From Turritopsis dohrnii (lineage: Eukaryota > Cnidaria > Hydrozoa > Anthoathecata > Oceaniidae): a stretch of 64,000 nt of DNA. Positions 47,856 to 58,908 of the stretch are shown piece by piece. The translations under genes were made by a program, and so were the position numbers. A model generated the notes under the pieces. The model did not search any database. It saw nothing but the letters and a program-made list of their open reading frames with translations, and was not told where the DNA came from. Numbering within the stretch: the stretch's first letter is position 1; every line of letters begins with the position of its first letter. The DNA lies in contig BQMF02000002.1 of assembly GCA_027922465.2 (NCBI GenBank), forward strand, positions 2,790,001 through 2,854,000, in the 5' to 3' direction.

Positions 47856-48894
47856 GCTTTATTTTTATTTTGTCTGTCTAATACTATTGCAGAAAGTAGA
47901 CTAAAAATAATTCATGCAAGGACAAAATACAAAAATGCTAAAGCAGGTCATTCTTACATTTTCTTAAATACAGGCCTGTCAGGTTTCAAAAATATCTTAA
48001 ATTCAATAGTGCCTCGGATAGGGAACAATATGGTCGATTTAGACCCCCGATCCTTAAAAATGGTATATATTTCATATATTTCATTTGTTAGACACAGAAG
48101 GTTGTGAATTTGTGGTGAGAATATACAAATTTTGATTCGACTAAAGATTTTTAGTCTGCCATTTTTCACAATTATATAACTTCATTCCCAATTACTTTTG
48201 TGATGGAGAATACTAAAGAGTCTTCTAAAATCCTATTACCCACAAGAAAAAAGCTTTTTTAGAGATTTAAGACGAAAAAAATGTTGCAATTTCACGCGTA
48301 CTTTTCTTGGCGCACATACCATTTGCACGTAATGATGGTATAAAATTTGGCGCATTTCAGAATTTTGCGCGAAAAAGCGCTAAAATTTATATACACCAAA
48401 TTTTATACCAATAAGGTAGTATTTTTCAGAAAATGTGGGAAGAATATCATGATGATAAATACATGCAACTTCAAAGATCATAGCCAATAAACATAGATTG
48501 TTACTAACTCACTAATAATGGAGATAAGAAGATAACATACGTTGACTTTTCTCATGTAACATTTTGGCCAATTGCTGGTAGCTTGTTTGTGGTTTTCAAA
48601 AAGCTGGATTAACACTTATTTACTATACTCACAGTGAGCATTTTTCAAAATAGTAGTTTTAGTTTTATGCAAGGATTATAATCTAGACTCTTTCTTTCCA
48701 CAACTTATATTATGATCTCCTAGATTGAAGTTAGTGTACTTTTCCTAACTAGCTCACTTATTACCAGATGTACCCTTGAGCAATTTTACAGAATGCTCAC
48801 TTTGTCCAGGCGTGTTATATACATACATATTTGTTTTTTTTTTATAAAAAAAAGACTGACTAAAAGAAATATGACTGCATCTTTTTGTAAACAT
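47856..48894. other. gene-free stretch upstream of CIPC
   Basis: Presumed CIPC promoter. A short region near 48315-48410 has repeated GGCGCA/TGCGCG and ATTTTATACCA segments. No gene is seen. Confidence 0.4.
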
Positions 48895-49187
48895 TTAAAG
48901 GAGTGGTGTCATGAAAATTGGAAAAAATTTTTTTTCTTTATATATACATTCCTTGTTTTAATGTAGATACTACAAAATAAATTCAATTTGGAAAAAAATA
49001 TCTTTTTTTCGCTATAAAAGGCCACTTTAAAACATAGGCTTAAAACACTGAATAAATTAGTAATAATTATGTGACGTCATTGAAGAAGTTATATTCAGTG
49101 TTGATGCAATGTTTTGCATTCAAATCGAGGGAGTGTTCTTTGAAATTCAAAAATAACTAAGTATTTTTTTAAAATCTAATGAAAAAC

Positions 49188-49274
49188 ATGGTTATTTGTG
49201 CTGTTGGATGTGAAAGTGACTCAACCAAAGGACAGAACATTAGTTTGTTTAGATTACCTAAAATTCATATTTGA
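49188..49274 (+). pseudogene. truncated THAP-domain ORF inside transposon
   Basis: The 28-codon ORF MVICAVGCESDSTKGQNISL continues to FRLPK and stops. It has the C-x3-C-like start of a THAP finger and the FRLPK segment. It starts about 100 bp inside the CRE-containing subterminal repeat, matching the layout at 2974. The rest of the finger is lost to frame decay. Confidence 0.55.
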
Positions 49275-49899
49275 AAAAAAATATGGATTTCAAAGTTGAA
49301 GCGAGGCCAATCTTCTATCTTTACGTCGCTTAAAATTTAAAGAATCATGTTTTGGAAGAAATTTGGTAAACATGTTATAAGGAGTTTTACTTTAGTGTTT
49401 TATCTACATTTTTCGTTATACAATGTTGAAGTTTTACTTTCTGTGTGCAAGTGTTTTTTCGATTTTTGTTTTCATGTTTCTCTTCAAACTCGGCATTTGA
49501 ATATTATTCCGTTTCACCGATTATTTCATTATTGTTTTCATAGAATGAGTTATTGATTCTTGAACTCCTGCACCGATGTTACACAATTTTCACCTGAAAC
49601 GGAAAATTGGAAAAACGTTAACTTTTAATATATGAATTTTACTACGATCAATGATCAGCTCAATATTGCATGTATTTTTTTTTTTCGTTTTGATTTGTAT
49701 ATACAAAAATTTGTTTTGAAATTTATCGTCTTCGATCGCATAAACTTCTTTGCAACCAGAACAATCAATTCCTCTTGCTACAATTTCTACATTTGCATCA
49801 CTGTTTGTTCCCAACTCTCTAAACAATTTTCGTCAGCATCATCAAAATCATCATACGGACTTCTTCATGTTCTTTATAGCAACAGCAACTGAGCTAAAA

Positions 49900-50005
49900 T
49901 TCTCTGTGAAATCCTTGAATAAAACTCATTGCTACATTCTTCATCTTCGCTGAGAACATCTGATTCCTCTTCACTTGAATTCTCACTTATATATGATTTT
50001 TGAAA
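49900..50005 (-). pseudogene. acidic coding remnant opposite THAP ORF
   Basis: One minus frame reads SYISENSSEEESDVLSEDEE then CSNEFYSRISQRI before a stop. Its composition parallels the acidic serine-rich minus ORF of the smaller TTAA element. No start codon or domain is evident. Confidence 0.35.
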
Positions 50006-50065
50006 ACATGAAAAACTAATACGCTCCTTTGCACGGACATAACAAATAAAAGGTCATTTTCAAAC

Positions 50066-51312
50066 GTGAGTGACACTACATTTGGAGTACTTAAAAAGGG
50101 CATAAACCAAGAATAAAAAGTTTTTGGAAATTAATTATTAGCTCTTTCTGAACACAACATGGAACTTTAGTAATAAAATAAAAATCTAGCTTAACAAATA
50201 AACTGTTCTTTCAATATACTTGAACAACTAACCGTGAGTGACACTACTTTTTTTGGACAAGAGTTTTCAGTAACTATGACATTATACTTATTTCCAGCTC
50301 AACTACTTTGGATATTTACTTAATTTTTGTATATGTCATTACAAAAGGATCAATTACGAAAATGGACAAAATTTGTTGGGATGTTTCAGCTTGAGTCGGT
50401 GATTATCTGATGATGTATCATTGTGAGTGACACTACAACAAAACGTGAGTGACACTACTGGTCAACACAAAGAGTGTAATTAGTGTTATTCAACTATGAA
50501 TTATACATTTAATAGTTATAAATCACAACTAAAATGCTCATGGTTGCTTCAAATATAAGAGAAAAAAAACAATTCTTGAATCATAAGAAGACTAGTCGCC
50601 CATGTCCACCTTCAGTCTGCGTTGGGTTCACGAAAAATAAAATTAAGGATTTAGCAATAATAAGTGTGCCCATGTTCTAGAGCTCGAAAAACTGATAAAA
50701 AAAATGTATGGGATCCTTTTCCTATTATCAACCGTTAGAGAAATATCTTCGTTCAAACATTTTGATGACGTCACAGACCCGTCCCCAAAAAAAACTTGGC
50801 CTAAATTTGAGTCTACCAAAAATAAAATTAAGGATTTAGCAATAATAAGTGTGCCCATGTTGTAGAGCTCGAAAAACTGATCAAAAAAATGTATGGGATC
50901 GTTTTCCTACGATCAACCGTTTTGGAGATATCGTCGATCAAAATTTTGATGACGTCATAGACCCGTCCCCAAAAATCATAAGAAGACTAGTATCTGAAGT
51001 AGAAATGAACTTTCTTTTTATCTCCCTATTCCTTAGCAGCAACATGAAAATTTTGTAAAATTAACTGGTGAGAATTTTCCATGTTTAAATGGTCCAATAC
51101 CAGAACAACTAATCGTGAGTGACACTACGCTGTGAGTGACACTACAGATTTTAGAGTACTGATACAAGCTACACTGAAGAAAGATTTCATTCCTTGGTAG
51201 GGTTACACCCTCTAGGTACCAATTGCTATTTACACATATGGTTCATTTATAAAGTTCTGCTCACTAACTCGTGTAGTCACAACTTTTCTACCTAAAACGT
51301 GAGTGACACTAC
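50066..51312 (+). repeat. seven copies of GTGAGTGACACTAC
   Basis: Exact copies start at 50066, 50234, 50423, 50445, 51115, 51132 and 51299, all in the same orientation. Two tight pairs are spaced 22 and 17 bp, and others 167-189 bp. The core AGTGACACT is an odd-length palindrome. Sequence between copies is not otherwise repeated, so this is not a simple satellite. Confidence 0.85.
50597..50975 (+). mobile_element. tandem pair of repeat C flanked by 16-bp direct repeats
   Basis: TCATAAGAAGACTAGT occurs immediately before (50581-50596) and after (50976-50991) this insert, as a target-site duplication would. Inside, two copies of repeat C (50635-50790 and 50818-50974) lie head to tail. Each has the GAGCTCGAAAAACTGAT, GTATGGGATC and TTTTGATGACGTCA blocks. 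The first copy is followed by a short CTTGGCCTAAATTTGAG spacer. Confidence 0.75.
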
Positions 51313-51866
51313 AATGAAAATTACTCGTACTTAGGACTGAATATCTCATATACGAGTTACCTTCATCCAAATTTTTTGAATGGAATCTCTTTAAAGTACC
51401 CTATTGGTGATTTTGAATTTTAAAAAAACTTAGCATGTCACTTTTAAATGTGTTAAACATTGGTCACAAAACTTTCATGAAATTTGTCAAAGTAATTTTG
51501 CTCAAAACGCTCTACTTTATACACTGGGTTTCAAACATACAGTAAAGGTTTCTGTCTTTTTATGACTGATTTTGAACCTTTAATATGTTACCTTTCAATG
51601 TAAAAAAAAATCAAATCCATAATGCAATATTTTTTTTCATCTCCTCATGTCCACTTATGTTTGAAAATGACCAAAAATAAATGAAACTTCTTCAATGACG
51701 TCACACGTTTTTCATCAGAAAAAAAGACGGGGGTTTATAAAATAATTAAAAACTCAATATCTTCGGAAGTAAAACGTTTTTAAAAAAAGCTTTAATGCAG
51801 GCTAACTATACATTTTTTAAACTAAAATTTGTCATAAAATTTGAAATGACGATATCACTCCTCTAA

Positions 51867-52926
51867 GACACTTATAAGCTTGTGGTGTTGTTCCTAACTG
51901 CAGAGGGATTGTTGACCTGGTATTACGTAGATATATATATATTAATCATCTATATATACAAAACTTGGAATGAGAAAGTTCCTACGGATGACTGTGGATT
52001 GTTTATCTGGACATTTCATTTTTATATTTGCCATAAAGAACAAAGAAAACTGACTGACCAACCAATACCAAAAAGTGGTGTTGGTTGTACAAAAGAATTA
52101 CTTGTCAGATGTCATTATTATTACTATATGATTATAATAAAATTGTCAGTTCTTCTGTGGTGTTCTGATAAAGTTTGTTATATATGAAAAAACTGTACAA
52201 ACCTCTGCACTCACTAGGGAAGCAGGCATTATTATAACTATTTTGAAATAAAGTTGAAAAAGCTTGAGTTGAAAAATCCAAGTGAATACAACATTCACTT
52301 CAGTGATGGAAAATTCTACATCAAAACATTCCAGACAGAGTGAAATGCAGACTTAACTTTTTTCCATCCAAATCCACCCGTCACCCATAGGGCGTAGGAA
52401 TGACGGGCGTTGTTCTTTTGCCGTGTTATTTAAGCAAAGTATGACTACTCCCCGAGATCGGACACAGCATCGGTGATGAGAGATTTGTCCGACATTTGTC
52501 GAGACATTTTTTCAAACATTTCAACTTTTTTGATCTTCCTAAGAGTTTAATGAATATAAAAATTTGACAATTAAAGGCTCGTATCGTTTAAAATTGCAAA
52601 ATTATTATATATTTTCAAGTCATAACTTCAGTTACATATTTTCAAAAATAATCACTTATGCGAGTTTTTTTTTTAATTGTGAGGCCTTCCATCTTTCGGT
52701 GTAACGTAATAGTGTCATTAACACTCATGCAATCTACATTGACTAGCCTAATTGAACACCATCCTGGTTCTGAGGCTAATCTGAAACGCATCACTTCTTC
52801 CATATGTTCCAATGAATGAGTCATCAGCAGACCTCGCCAGAATCGATAGGAGGAAATCATGCCCAAACGTCTTGATTTTGTGCTCACCTTGCCCAAAACT
52901 ATGACGTCATATCACGTAATTAGGAC
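51867..52926. other. gene-free stretch
   Basis: A minus ORF at 52642-52896 (84 codons, SYRFWRGLLMTHSLEHMEEV) has mixed composition but no recognisable domain or splice partner. Nothing else is seen. Confidence 0.35.
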
Positions 52927-52931
52927 CTGAT

Positions 52932-53211
52932 TAAGGTGTGAGTAAGGGAAAAATTCATTGACTTTTCTGAAAAAAATTTTTTTGCACATCAGGATGAAAA
53001 GAACTCTGAATTTTCCAGCGGTGAAACTATTTTTTCAGGAAGTGACTGGGAAGTCTGTTTATTTTCCAAAACCGTTGTATTAGCGGCTAATTTGTGTACA
53101 TGAAAGATCATGAAAAAATTTTTTCTTTCAAAATTCCGTTTCATAAATAATTAAGTTCACGCAAAAAAGAAAAATCTTTGAAGCTCTTTTTTCAGTGTTC
53201 ATTTTTCGTGT
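52932..53211 (+). repeat. truncated copy of the 33273-34050 element
   Basis: Starts after TTAA with GGTGTGAGTAAGGGAAAAAT and matches, inverted, the right 290 bp of the element in ACTR2 intron 1, up to the GTTCATTTTTCGTGT block. The other end is missing. Confidence 0.65.
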
Positions 53212-54387
53212 CAGAGCCACTTACGTTTGGTGTTCCATTTACAAAACTAAAAAAGCTCGTATATTGAAATTTGGCTCACTAAGAAGCTAAAGGATAGATC
53301 TAAAAACGCTTTTTTTGATTCTTTGAAGAGATTGTTAAACTTCATCGGTATTCTTGTTGCTTGTCGGAGATTTACCGTTGGACATGAACAACATATCCAA
53401 AGTGTTGGTACAGTTTTACAACTACCCCGAATTTTCTTTTTCGGGATAAGTTACACGACTCGCACAAATATTCAAATCAGCGCCTCTTTTTCAGCTTTAA
53501 TTTTATACTCAAATAGCCGCCAGGGCGGCACATATTCTTCGATAGGGGCGCTGACAAAAATATTAAAAATATAAGGGATTGGTTACAGCTCTCGAAAGTA
53601 TATTCCTGTTGTTTTAAGGGATGTAGTTTATAGCGTTCTTATTGAATCTTTGTTTTAAACATAATGTAACTTAACAACTGTTTTGTTCATATGGCGAGTT
53701 AGTTACGAAATGCTGCTTCAGTTTTGCACCATATGGTCATTGGTTTTTCGACGCTACAAACTTTCGGACACGCGTACGTTCGAAAGCCGAAACTTTTTGG
53801 GATTAACGTATTTATGAATAAAAAAAGTTCAATGATTTCATTTATTTTCATTGATATAACCATCACCAACATAGCACAAGCTTACGTGTTTAGCATAAAA
53901 AATGAAAAGCTTCCGTTTATTTCCCAATAACATCAAAACAATTCACCTTTCCCAAATTTCTGGAATTCCTGTTTAGGCTGTCGATCTGGATTCGTTGCTG
54001 TGTTGTTATGTCATTCTTACTTGAACAAAACGAGGACCGAGTGTAGAAATGTTCTGAAAAGCCACATATAAACAAGTGCATTGTTTGGACAAATTTAGCT
54101 TTCCCTCAAACTCAAATTTAGTGGGAAAACAACGATTAAACGAAAACCATATAGATTCAGTCTTTCCAGTCTCAAATTGTTTGTTCACTTATTTTCAAAG
54201 TAATATATCAAATGTTCGTTTCTTCTTCTACATAACACTTTTCTGACCAATGCACGCTTTCCAGCTCTCTAAACAAATATGAACCGATAAATTACGACGT
54301 GTGGAAATTTTCGAATGTTTATACATAATGTTTATACATAATTTATACATACACTCAAAAATGTATTACTGCAAACACCATCAAATT
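53212..54387. other. gene-free stretch
   Basis: There are short frames without protein character. No gene or clear repeat is recognised. Confidence 0.35.
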
Positions 54388-54815
54388 TGTGTCCAAAATA
54401 AAAAAGTTGATTAACAAGTCTTCTTACAGTTTTTTATAATTCTTTGTTGTTTTTGAGATCTCAATTTCAAGATCTTTTAGATTTGATTTATACAACGCAT
54501 AATTATGATGTAATAAGTGAGTAGTTAAAATTTCTCATCGCTTTTACTGATATATAAATGAATATTACATCTTTGTACATTATTAAATGGATCAAGAATT
54601 AAAAACAAGGGTAATGATATGATGAAGTATGAACTAAGAATATTTAGTAGTTCAAAGGTACACACACCAATGTACACTCTCCCATTACATCATAATTATG
54701 CATTGCATAATTTGATATTCTTAAATTGAAATATTAGCGAAAGGAGAGGAAATTTTCAAAAAACTATGAAACTCGTCAACAATCAACCTTTTGAGCTCTA
54801 TTATGTACCAAATTA
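54388..54815. repeat. foldback repeat F, copy 2
   Basis: Shares the ordered blocks of 21690-22150, including ATTACATCATAATTATGCAT and TATTACATCTTTGTA. The ends pair imperfectly (AAAAAGTTGATTAACAAGTC with the inverse of AAAAGGTTGATTGTTGACGA). Confidence 0.6.
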
Positions 54816-54855
54816 TCATTTGTCATCACAGGATCCTTCTAACATAAGGTTAAAG

Positions 54856-55329
54856 GCTACACGCTTTTTTTTTATAAGAACCAATAAAATCTGACTTGAG
54901 GCTGGCTGTTCTTATTTTTTGAGCCTTTTTCAGCCTGAATTGTTCTTATTTTGTTCTTAGCTTTAAGAACACAGTTTCAGATTTCAGCCTCATTTTGTTC
55001 TTATTTATGGAACTTCCAGTAAAATTAAAATGAATCTCTTTAAAAACAACTGTTTAAAAGCATGGTTGCTCTTCGGTAATGACCCGATATGAGTATGCAA
55101 GGTGAAAAAAACAACAACTTCTAAACCATTTGCCAGTGAGAGAATTCACGCCATGAGTTGTTCCTATCATGAATTGTTCTTATTTTATAAGAAAATTAAG
55201 GCTTAGGCTGTTCTTAATTTTTGAAACATCAATTTGAGCCTCAGGTTGTTCTTATTTTGTTCTTATTTTTTGACCAAATCTGAGGCTCGTGTTCTTATAA
55301 AATTGTTCTTATAAAAAAAAGCGTGTAGC
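54856..55329 (+). mobile_element. intact TTCTTATAAGAA-family MITE
   Basis: The 474-bp element has nearly perfect inverted ends (GCTACACGC, a T-run of eight, then ATAAGAAC). Many copies of TTGTTCTTA/TAAGAACAA and GAGCCTC/GAGGCT lie near both ends. There is no coding capacity. It is the reference copy for the split MITE at 25608-29420 and the fragment at 19613-19735. The target-site duplication is unclear. Confidence 0.8.
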
Positions 55330-55418
55330 ACTTCATCACCTGTTTAAGGCTCTGCCTTCGTTGTTCATGGATAAAATTAATTGCCTTACAGATCTTCGGG
55401 AAGAGTAACTATACTATA

Positions 55419-56458
55419 CTATTTTCGAAGATTTGAAACAACATGGAAAGAAAATTTATTGCATAGAACATGTTGTTTGCGCGTGTTAGAAGTATCTAGC
55501 TAAAACAAGATGAAGAAATCGTTGAGATTGTTGGTATGGTTACGTACTTTTTCTTGAGTTTCGTGTTGACTGTCAAGATGATAACTGCCGTCAAAAAGAA
55601 GATTTGGATGATGAATGTAGAAAGAAGGAAAACTGCATCCGTCAAATCTAATCAAAAGAAAGATCAAGTTTTATTTCATCAAAACTGATTCATCATACGA
55701 CTAAAAACAGCAACTGTGACGAGTATACTTTTTTTTGCTTATGAGTAAGAAGGCGGGAGAAATGTTCCACTGGGTTGGATCACCTAGATTTTGTTGGTAA
55801 CGAAATTCATGGCAGTAAGTTTAGAAGTAAGCTTAAAAATATCACCTGAAGTATCCTGCTGGTATTTGACCGACGTTCTATTGACAATCGAGGTAACATT
55901 TAGTGGCGTAGATACACTGGTAGAATTGGCAAACAGCGACGGAATTGAAGTATTTGTCGACACGTTGATGGATTTAGTCATAGTTACTTCAAAATTCTTT
56001 AATCCTTTACTCGAATGCTGTTGGCTGTTTAAAAGCGAGTGTTGACGACGTGCTCTTGACGATACTGTCGAGTAGATTTGTCCACCATAAACCGACGACG
56101 TGTATATTGTCGAATAGATTTGACGACGAAAAACCGACGTCGTGTTTTCCTGTGAAATTAGACTCGCGTTGATGGAGATTTTCTGATTATTCCAGATACT
56201 ACTTGAGAGAATGTGTTGGTACGATGTGATGGAAGCTAAACCATTATGTCTTTTGGGACTCGCCTTGATGGAGATTTTCTGAGTGTTCCAGATGCTACTC
56301 GAGAGAATGTGTTGATTTGATGTGATGGAAGCTAAACTTTTATGTTTTCGTAAATAGCTTGGTGACGAATTTACCATTGTTGACATATTCGTTTCCATTG
56401 TTAGAACAAACACGATAGAACGAAAACAAACAAAAAGCTGCAATGGAATGAGAATCAT
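55419..56458 (-). CDS. single-pass membrane protein with Ser/Thr-rich ectodomain
   Basis: Three exons (56458-55846, 55647-55544, 55499-55419) join in phase to about 265 residues. The N-terminus is a signal peptide (MILIPLQLFVCFRSIVFVLT). The ectodomain is Ser/Thr/Asn-rich, with many N-x-S/T sites (NVSTNTS, NVTSIVNRTS) and two imperfect repeats (LASITSNQHILSSSIWNTQK and LASITSYQHILSSSIWNNQK) about 35 residues apart. A membrane helix (AVFLLSTFIIQIFFLTAVII) is coded in exon 2, followed by a short basic cytoplasmic tail. I do not recognise a family. It is probably a lineage-specific glycosylated surface protein. The second intron and last exon rest on splice signals alone. Confidence 0.55.
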
Positions 56459-56736
56459 CCTTTTTCTTTCGTTCAGCTCTTTATTTTTCAGGTTTTTTTT
56501 CTCTTTTTCAAAGCACAACTCTTCACACTTGATTTTAGTTTTGATCGGAATAGAAAATGTTTTGTTCGTTTAGCCTTTCATGAATTTTTCATGAGTTCAT
56601 GAGTTGTGGTTCGTCATGAGGCTCAACAAGGCGACAGAGAACAACAGACCTTTGCGTGGGGGTTTAACAGATGGGACGGTTAAAATCAACAATAGTGTTT
56701 TTTTACTGCTTTTTAGTATCTGCTACCACTTTGTGG

Positions 56737-57990
56737 TTAATGAACATTGAGGACAGCTGGAAAATTGATTTGATTGGTGAATGTTGGGGTATGGGTATTC
56801 CAGACCTTCACAACATCCCAATATAACACATAGCCGAAATCGTTCATCGCCTCGCCACACAGTTCCTGCATGAATAGAATTTGCTCGAAGGTTAAATAAT
56901 TCCTCCACGAGTTCAAGGAATACGATACGTTCCTCAATAAAACTGAAAAACTTTCCCGATTGTTTTCTCCGTCTAGTTGTCCATGAGTATTTTTAACAAC
57001 CCAGTCTAATGTATTTTCGTTAATTTCCATGTTAAGAAATTTAAAGATCCGATCAACAACGGTTATAGGTTGGCTGACCAAGTCTTCATACCGAACCACA
57101 AGTACCTGTTTTTGACCAGTTCTTAACCATTGTAAAGATACCGCATTATCATGAAACATTCGACAGACCTTCCTTGATGCTAGTTCCAATGTGGGTGCAA
57201 ACGCTTCACTATGCTTACCGATCCAGCCTATTTTATACATGGACCAGATGATCGCTCTTGGATCTCGTACCAGATAAATTGCTTTAAACGCATCGTCTCT
57301 TAATAAGTTCGTCAGACCCATGAGAGTTCTTCTTGGAATACGATGAACTAATTCCTTAATAATAACGTTCTTTTTGAGCCTGCAAAAAACTTCGACTAAC
57401 GCTGGATCAAGTCTGTAGCAATGTTGCCTGTACTCTAACTCGGTGATGTTAGACGTCACGTGGTGTTCACAAAATGGTGGTGAAGACAGGACTTTGCTCA
57501 TCAATCGAAAATGCGGATTGCTAAGTTCTGGATACGAGATGAATTCGAAATGTGTACGGTAATTTTTTAAGTCGCAACGGAAGAAATCTTCGAATAAACC
57601 TTTCACTCGTTTCGTATACTCGTGTGATGGAAAGACACGCGATTTCATTAAATCATTCACAGTGTGAACAGGCTCGTAACTAAAAAATACATCCTGTTGT
57701 CTGTTGAAGATTTCTCCAAGAAAAGAAGAACCAGATCTCGCAAGGGAATAGATCAAAATTTTCTTCCGATCGCTTCTCTCCACTTTAATTAAAGGTGCTG
57801 TGCTGTATCTTTCTTCATCGTCGTTAGGGCTACCATCTTGTAGCATGCACGTCTTATCAAGCATACACTTTACTACAGAATTTATATCTTCTTTGTATGC
57901 TAACAAAAAGAGAAACGCCAGACAGCAGGTGGGCAGCACGTATGTCACCCAAGATCTAGAATTATGTTTTTCGCTAAAACTAACTCTCAT
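56737..57990 (-). CDS. Golgi carbohydrate sulfotransferase (CHST1/3-type)
   Basis: An intronless ORF of 417 residues has type II topology: a short basic cytoplasmic N-terminus, then a membrane anchor at residues 16-32 (TYVLPTCCLAFLFLLAY). The lumenal domain carries both PAPS-binding motifs, the 5'-phosphosulfate loop YSLARSGSSFL near residue 80 and the 3'-phosphate motif YLVRDPRAIIWSM near residue 237. RYEDLVSQP and a C-terminal WRNYLT block follow, as in the GlcNAc/galactose/chondroitin 6-O-sulfotransferase family. The enzyme should transfer sulfate from PAPS to glycan hydroxyls in the Golgi lumen. The exact sugar acceptor cannot be told from sequence alone. Single-exon structure is common in this family. 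Confidence 0.88.
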   Translation of the reverse strand: MRVSFSEKHNSRSWVTYVLPTCCLAFLFLLAYKEDINSVVKCMLDKTCMLQDGSPNDDEERYSTAPLIKVERSDRKKILIYSLARSGSSFLGEIFNRQQDVFFSYEPVHTVNDLMKSRVFPSHEYTKRVKGLFEDFFRCDLKNYRTHFEFISYPELSNPHFRLMSKVLSSPPFCEHHVTSNITELEYRQHCYRLDPALVEVFCRLKKNVIIKELVHRIPRRTLMGLTNLLRDDAFKAIYLVRDPRAIIWSMYKIGWIGKHSEAFAPTLELASRKVCRMFHDNAVSLQWLRTGQKQVLVVRYEDLVSQPITVVDRIFKFLNMEINENTLDWVVKNTHGQLDGENNRESFSVLLRNVSYSLNSWRNYLTFEQILFMQELCGEAMNDFGYVLYWDVVKVWNTHTPTFTNQINFPAVLNVH

Positions 57991-58737
57991 TCTCCTGTCT
58001 TTCCATGCGTTTGAACAAACTTCACGTCAACTTTCTAAAGGAAACAAAGCCGGTTTTAAACGTCGTAATGTAGCACAACCCTGTACACAATTTTCATATT
58101 TACTCAAGCAATCCCTACTTTCCCAAACTCCACCCCTGGGAACACAAAAAATCCGTTGGTTAGTACGAAATGACATGTTGAGGTTTAGAAAACGAAATAA
58201 TGTCGACATCACAGTGTGTTGATGTCACGCAGTTTGCTTGTGGTTCTTGCACAAAAACAAAAAATACCGAAATACCTGATCCCTTTTTTGACGTTTTTAA
58301 AAATTCTTGCATGAAATCCCTTGTGGAAGAAATCTTTCGCTTCTTCCTGTTAAATTAATTAATTTTTGTTAACAGCACACTTCAGATTGGTTCATTCAAC
58401 AAGTGAATGTTTGTTTTTCCTTCTTGATGCAATTAACCCCAATTAAACTTTTATGCATAACCTCCAACCAACCATGTAACTTCTAATGAGTAACAAACTG
58501 TTTCAAACTGTTTTGTTGTCAAACACAAATCTGACAGTTCATTTAAATCAATTAACAACCGTTTCAACATGAAATCATACAGAGAGTGAGAACGAAAATT
58601 AACCGATTTTTATCGGGGCTAACTGAGCTTTTTCGTTCGGGTTTTCAGCAACTTGATACCCATGTTTTCCCCCAAAAGGCAACACAGTCATTATAGTTAG
58701 GACCGAAAAAAAATTTATGGGAATTTAATCCAGAAAA
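57991..58737. other. gene-free spacer, sulfotransferase 5' flank and STIP1 3' flank
   Basis: TTTATT at 58738-58743 (AATAAA on the minus strand) is a plausible STIP1 polyadenylation signal. No gene is seen in the spacer. Confidence 0.4.
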
Positions 58738-58798
58738 TTTATTGTTTTGAAAAACCGCTAAACGTTACAATTCTATTCTATACATGGATATCCTGTTC

Positions 58799-58908
58799 AA
58801 CAAGAAACGAGAGTAGATTCAGTTGATGGATGTGTGAAGCTGTCACGTGATTTAACAAGAAACGAGAGTAGATTCAGTTGATGGATGTGTGAAGCTGTCA
58901 CGTGATTT
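58799..58908. repeat. 55-bp perfect tandem duplication at the STIP1 stop codon
   Basis: Two identical 55-bp units (58799-58853 and 58854-58908) begin AACAAGAAACGAGAGTAGAT and end GTCACGTGATTT. The second unit's end overlaps the STIP1 TAA (58907-58909), so the duplicated part is 3' UTR. Confidence 0.9.

Larger units (their letters stand above)
48899..51862. mobile_element. large TTAA-type element with THAP remnant
   Basis: The left end follows TTAA (48895-48898) and begins AGGAGTGGTGTCATGAAAAT. The right end is the inverse of AGGAGTGATATCGTCATTTC, followed by CTAA (a one-base change from TTAA). A 21-bp perfect subterminal inverted repeat containing TGACGTCATTGAAGAAGTT lies at 49070-49090 and 51685-51705. 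A truncated THAP ORF begins at 49188, and acidic Ser/Glu-rich coding sequence lies on the minus strand near 50000-49900. The interior contains seven copies of a 14-bp motif and a nested duplication of repeat C. This is the same architecture as 2741-3446 but four times longer. It carries no complete transposase. Confidence 0.7.

Noticed and set aside
52642..52896. 84-codon minus ORF
   Set aside because: No domain, signal peptide or splice partner. It lies next to a repeat and could be chance.
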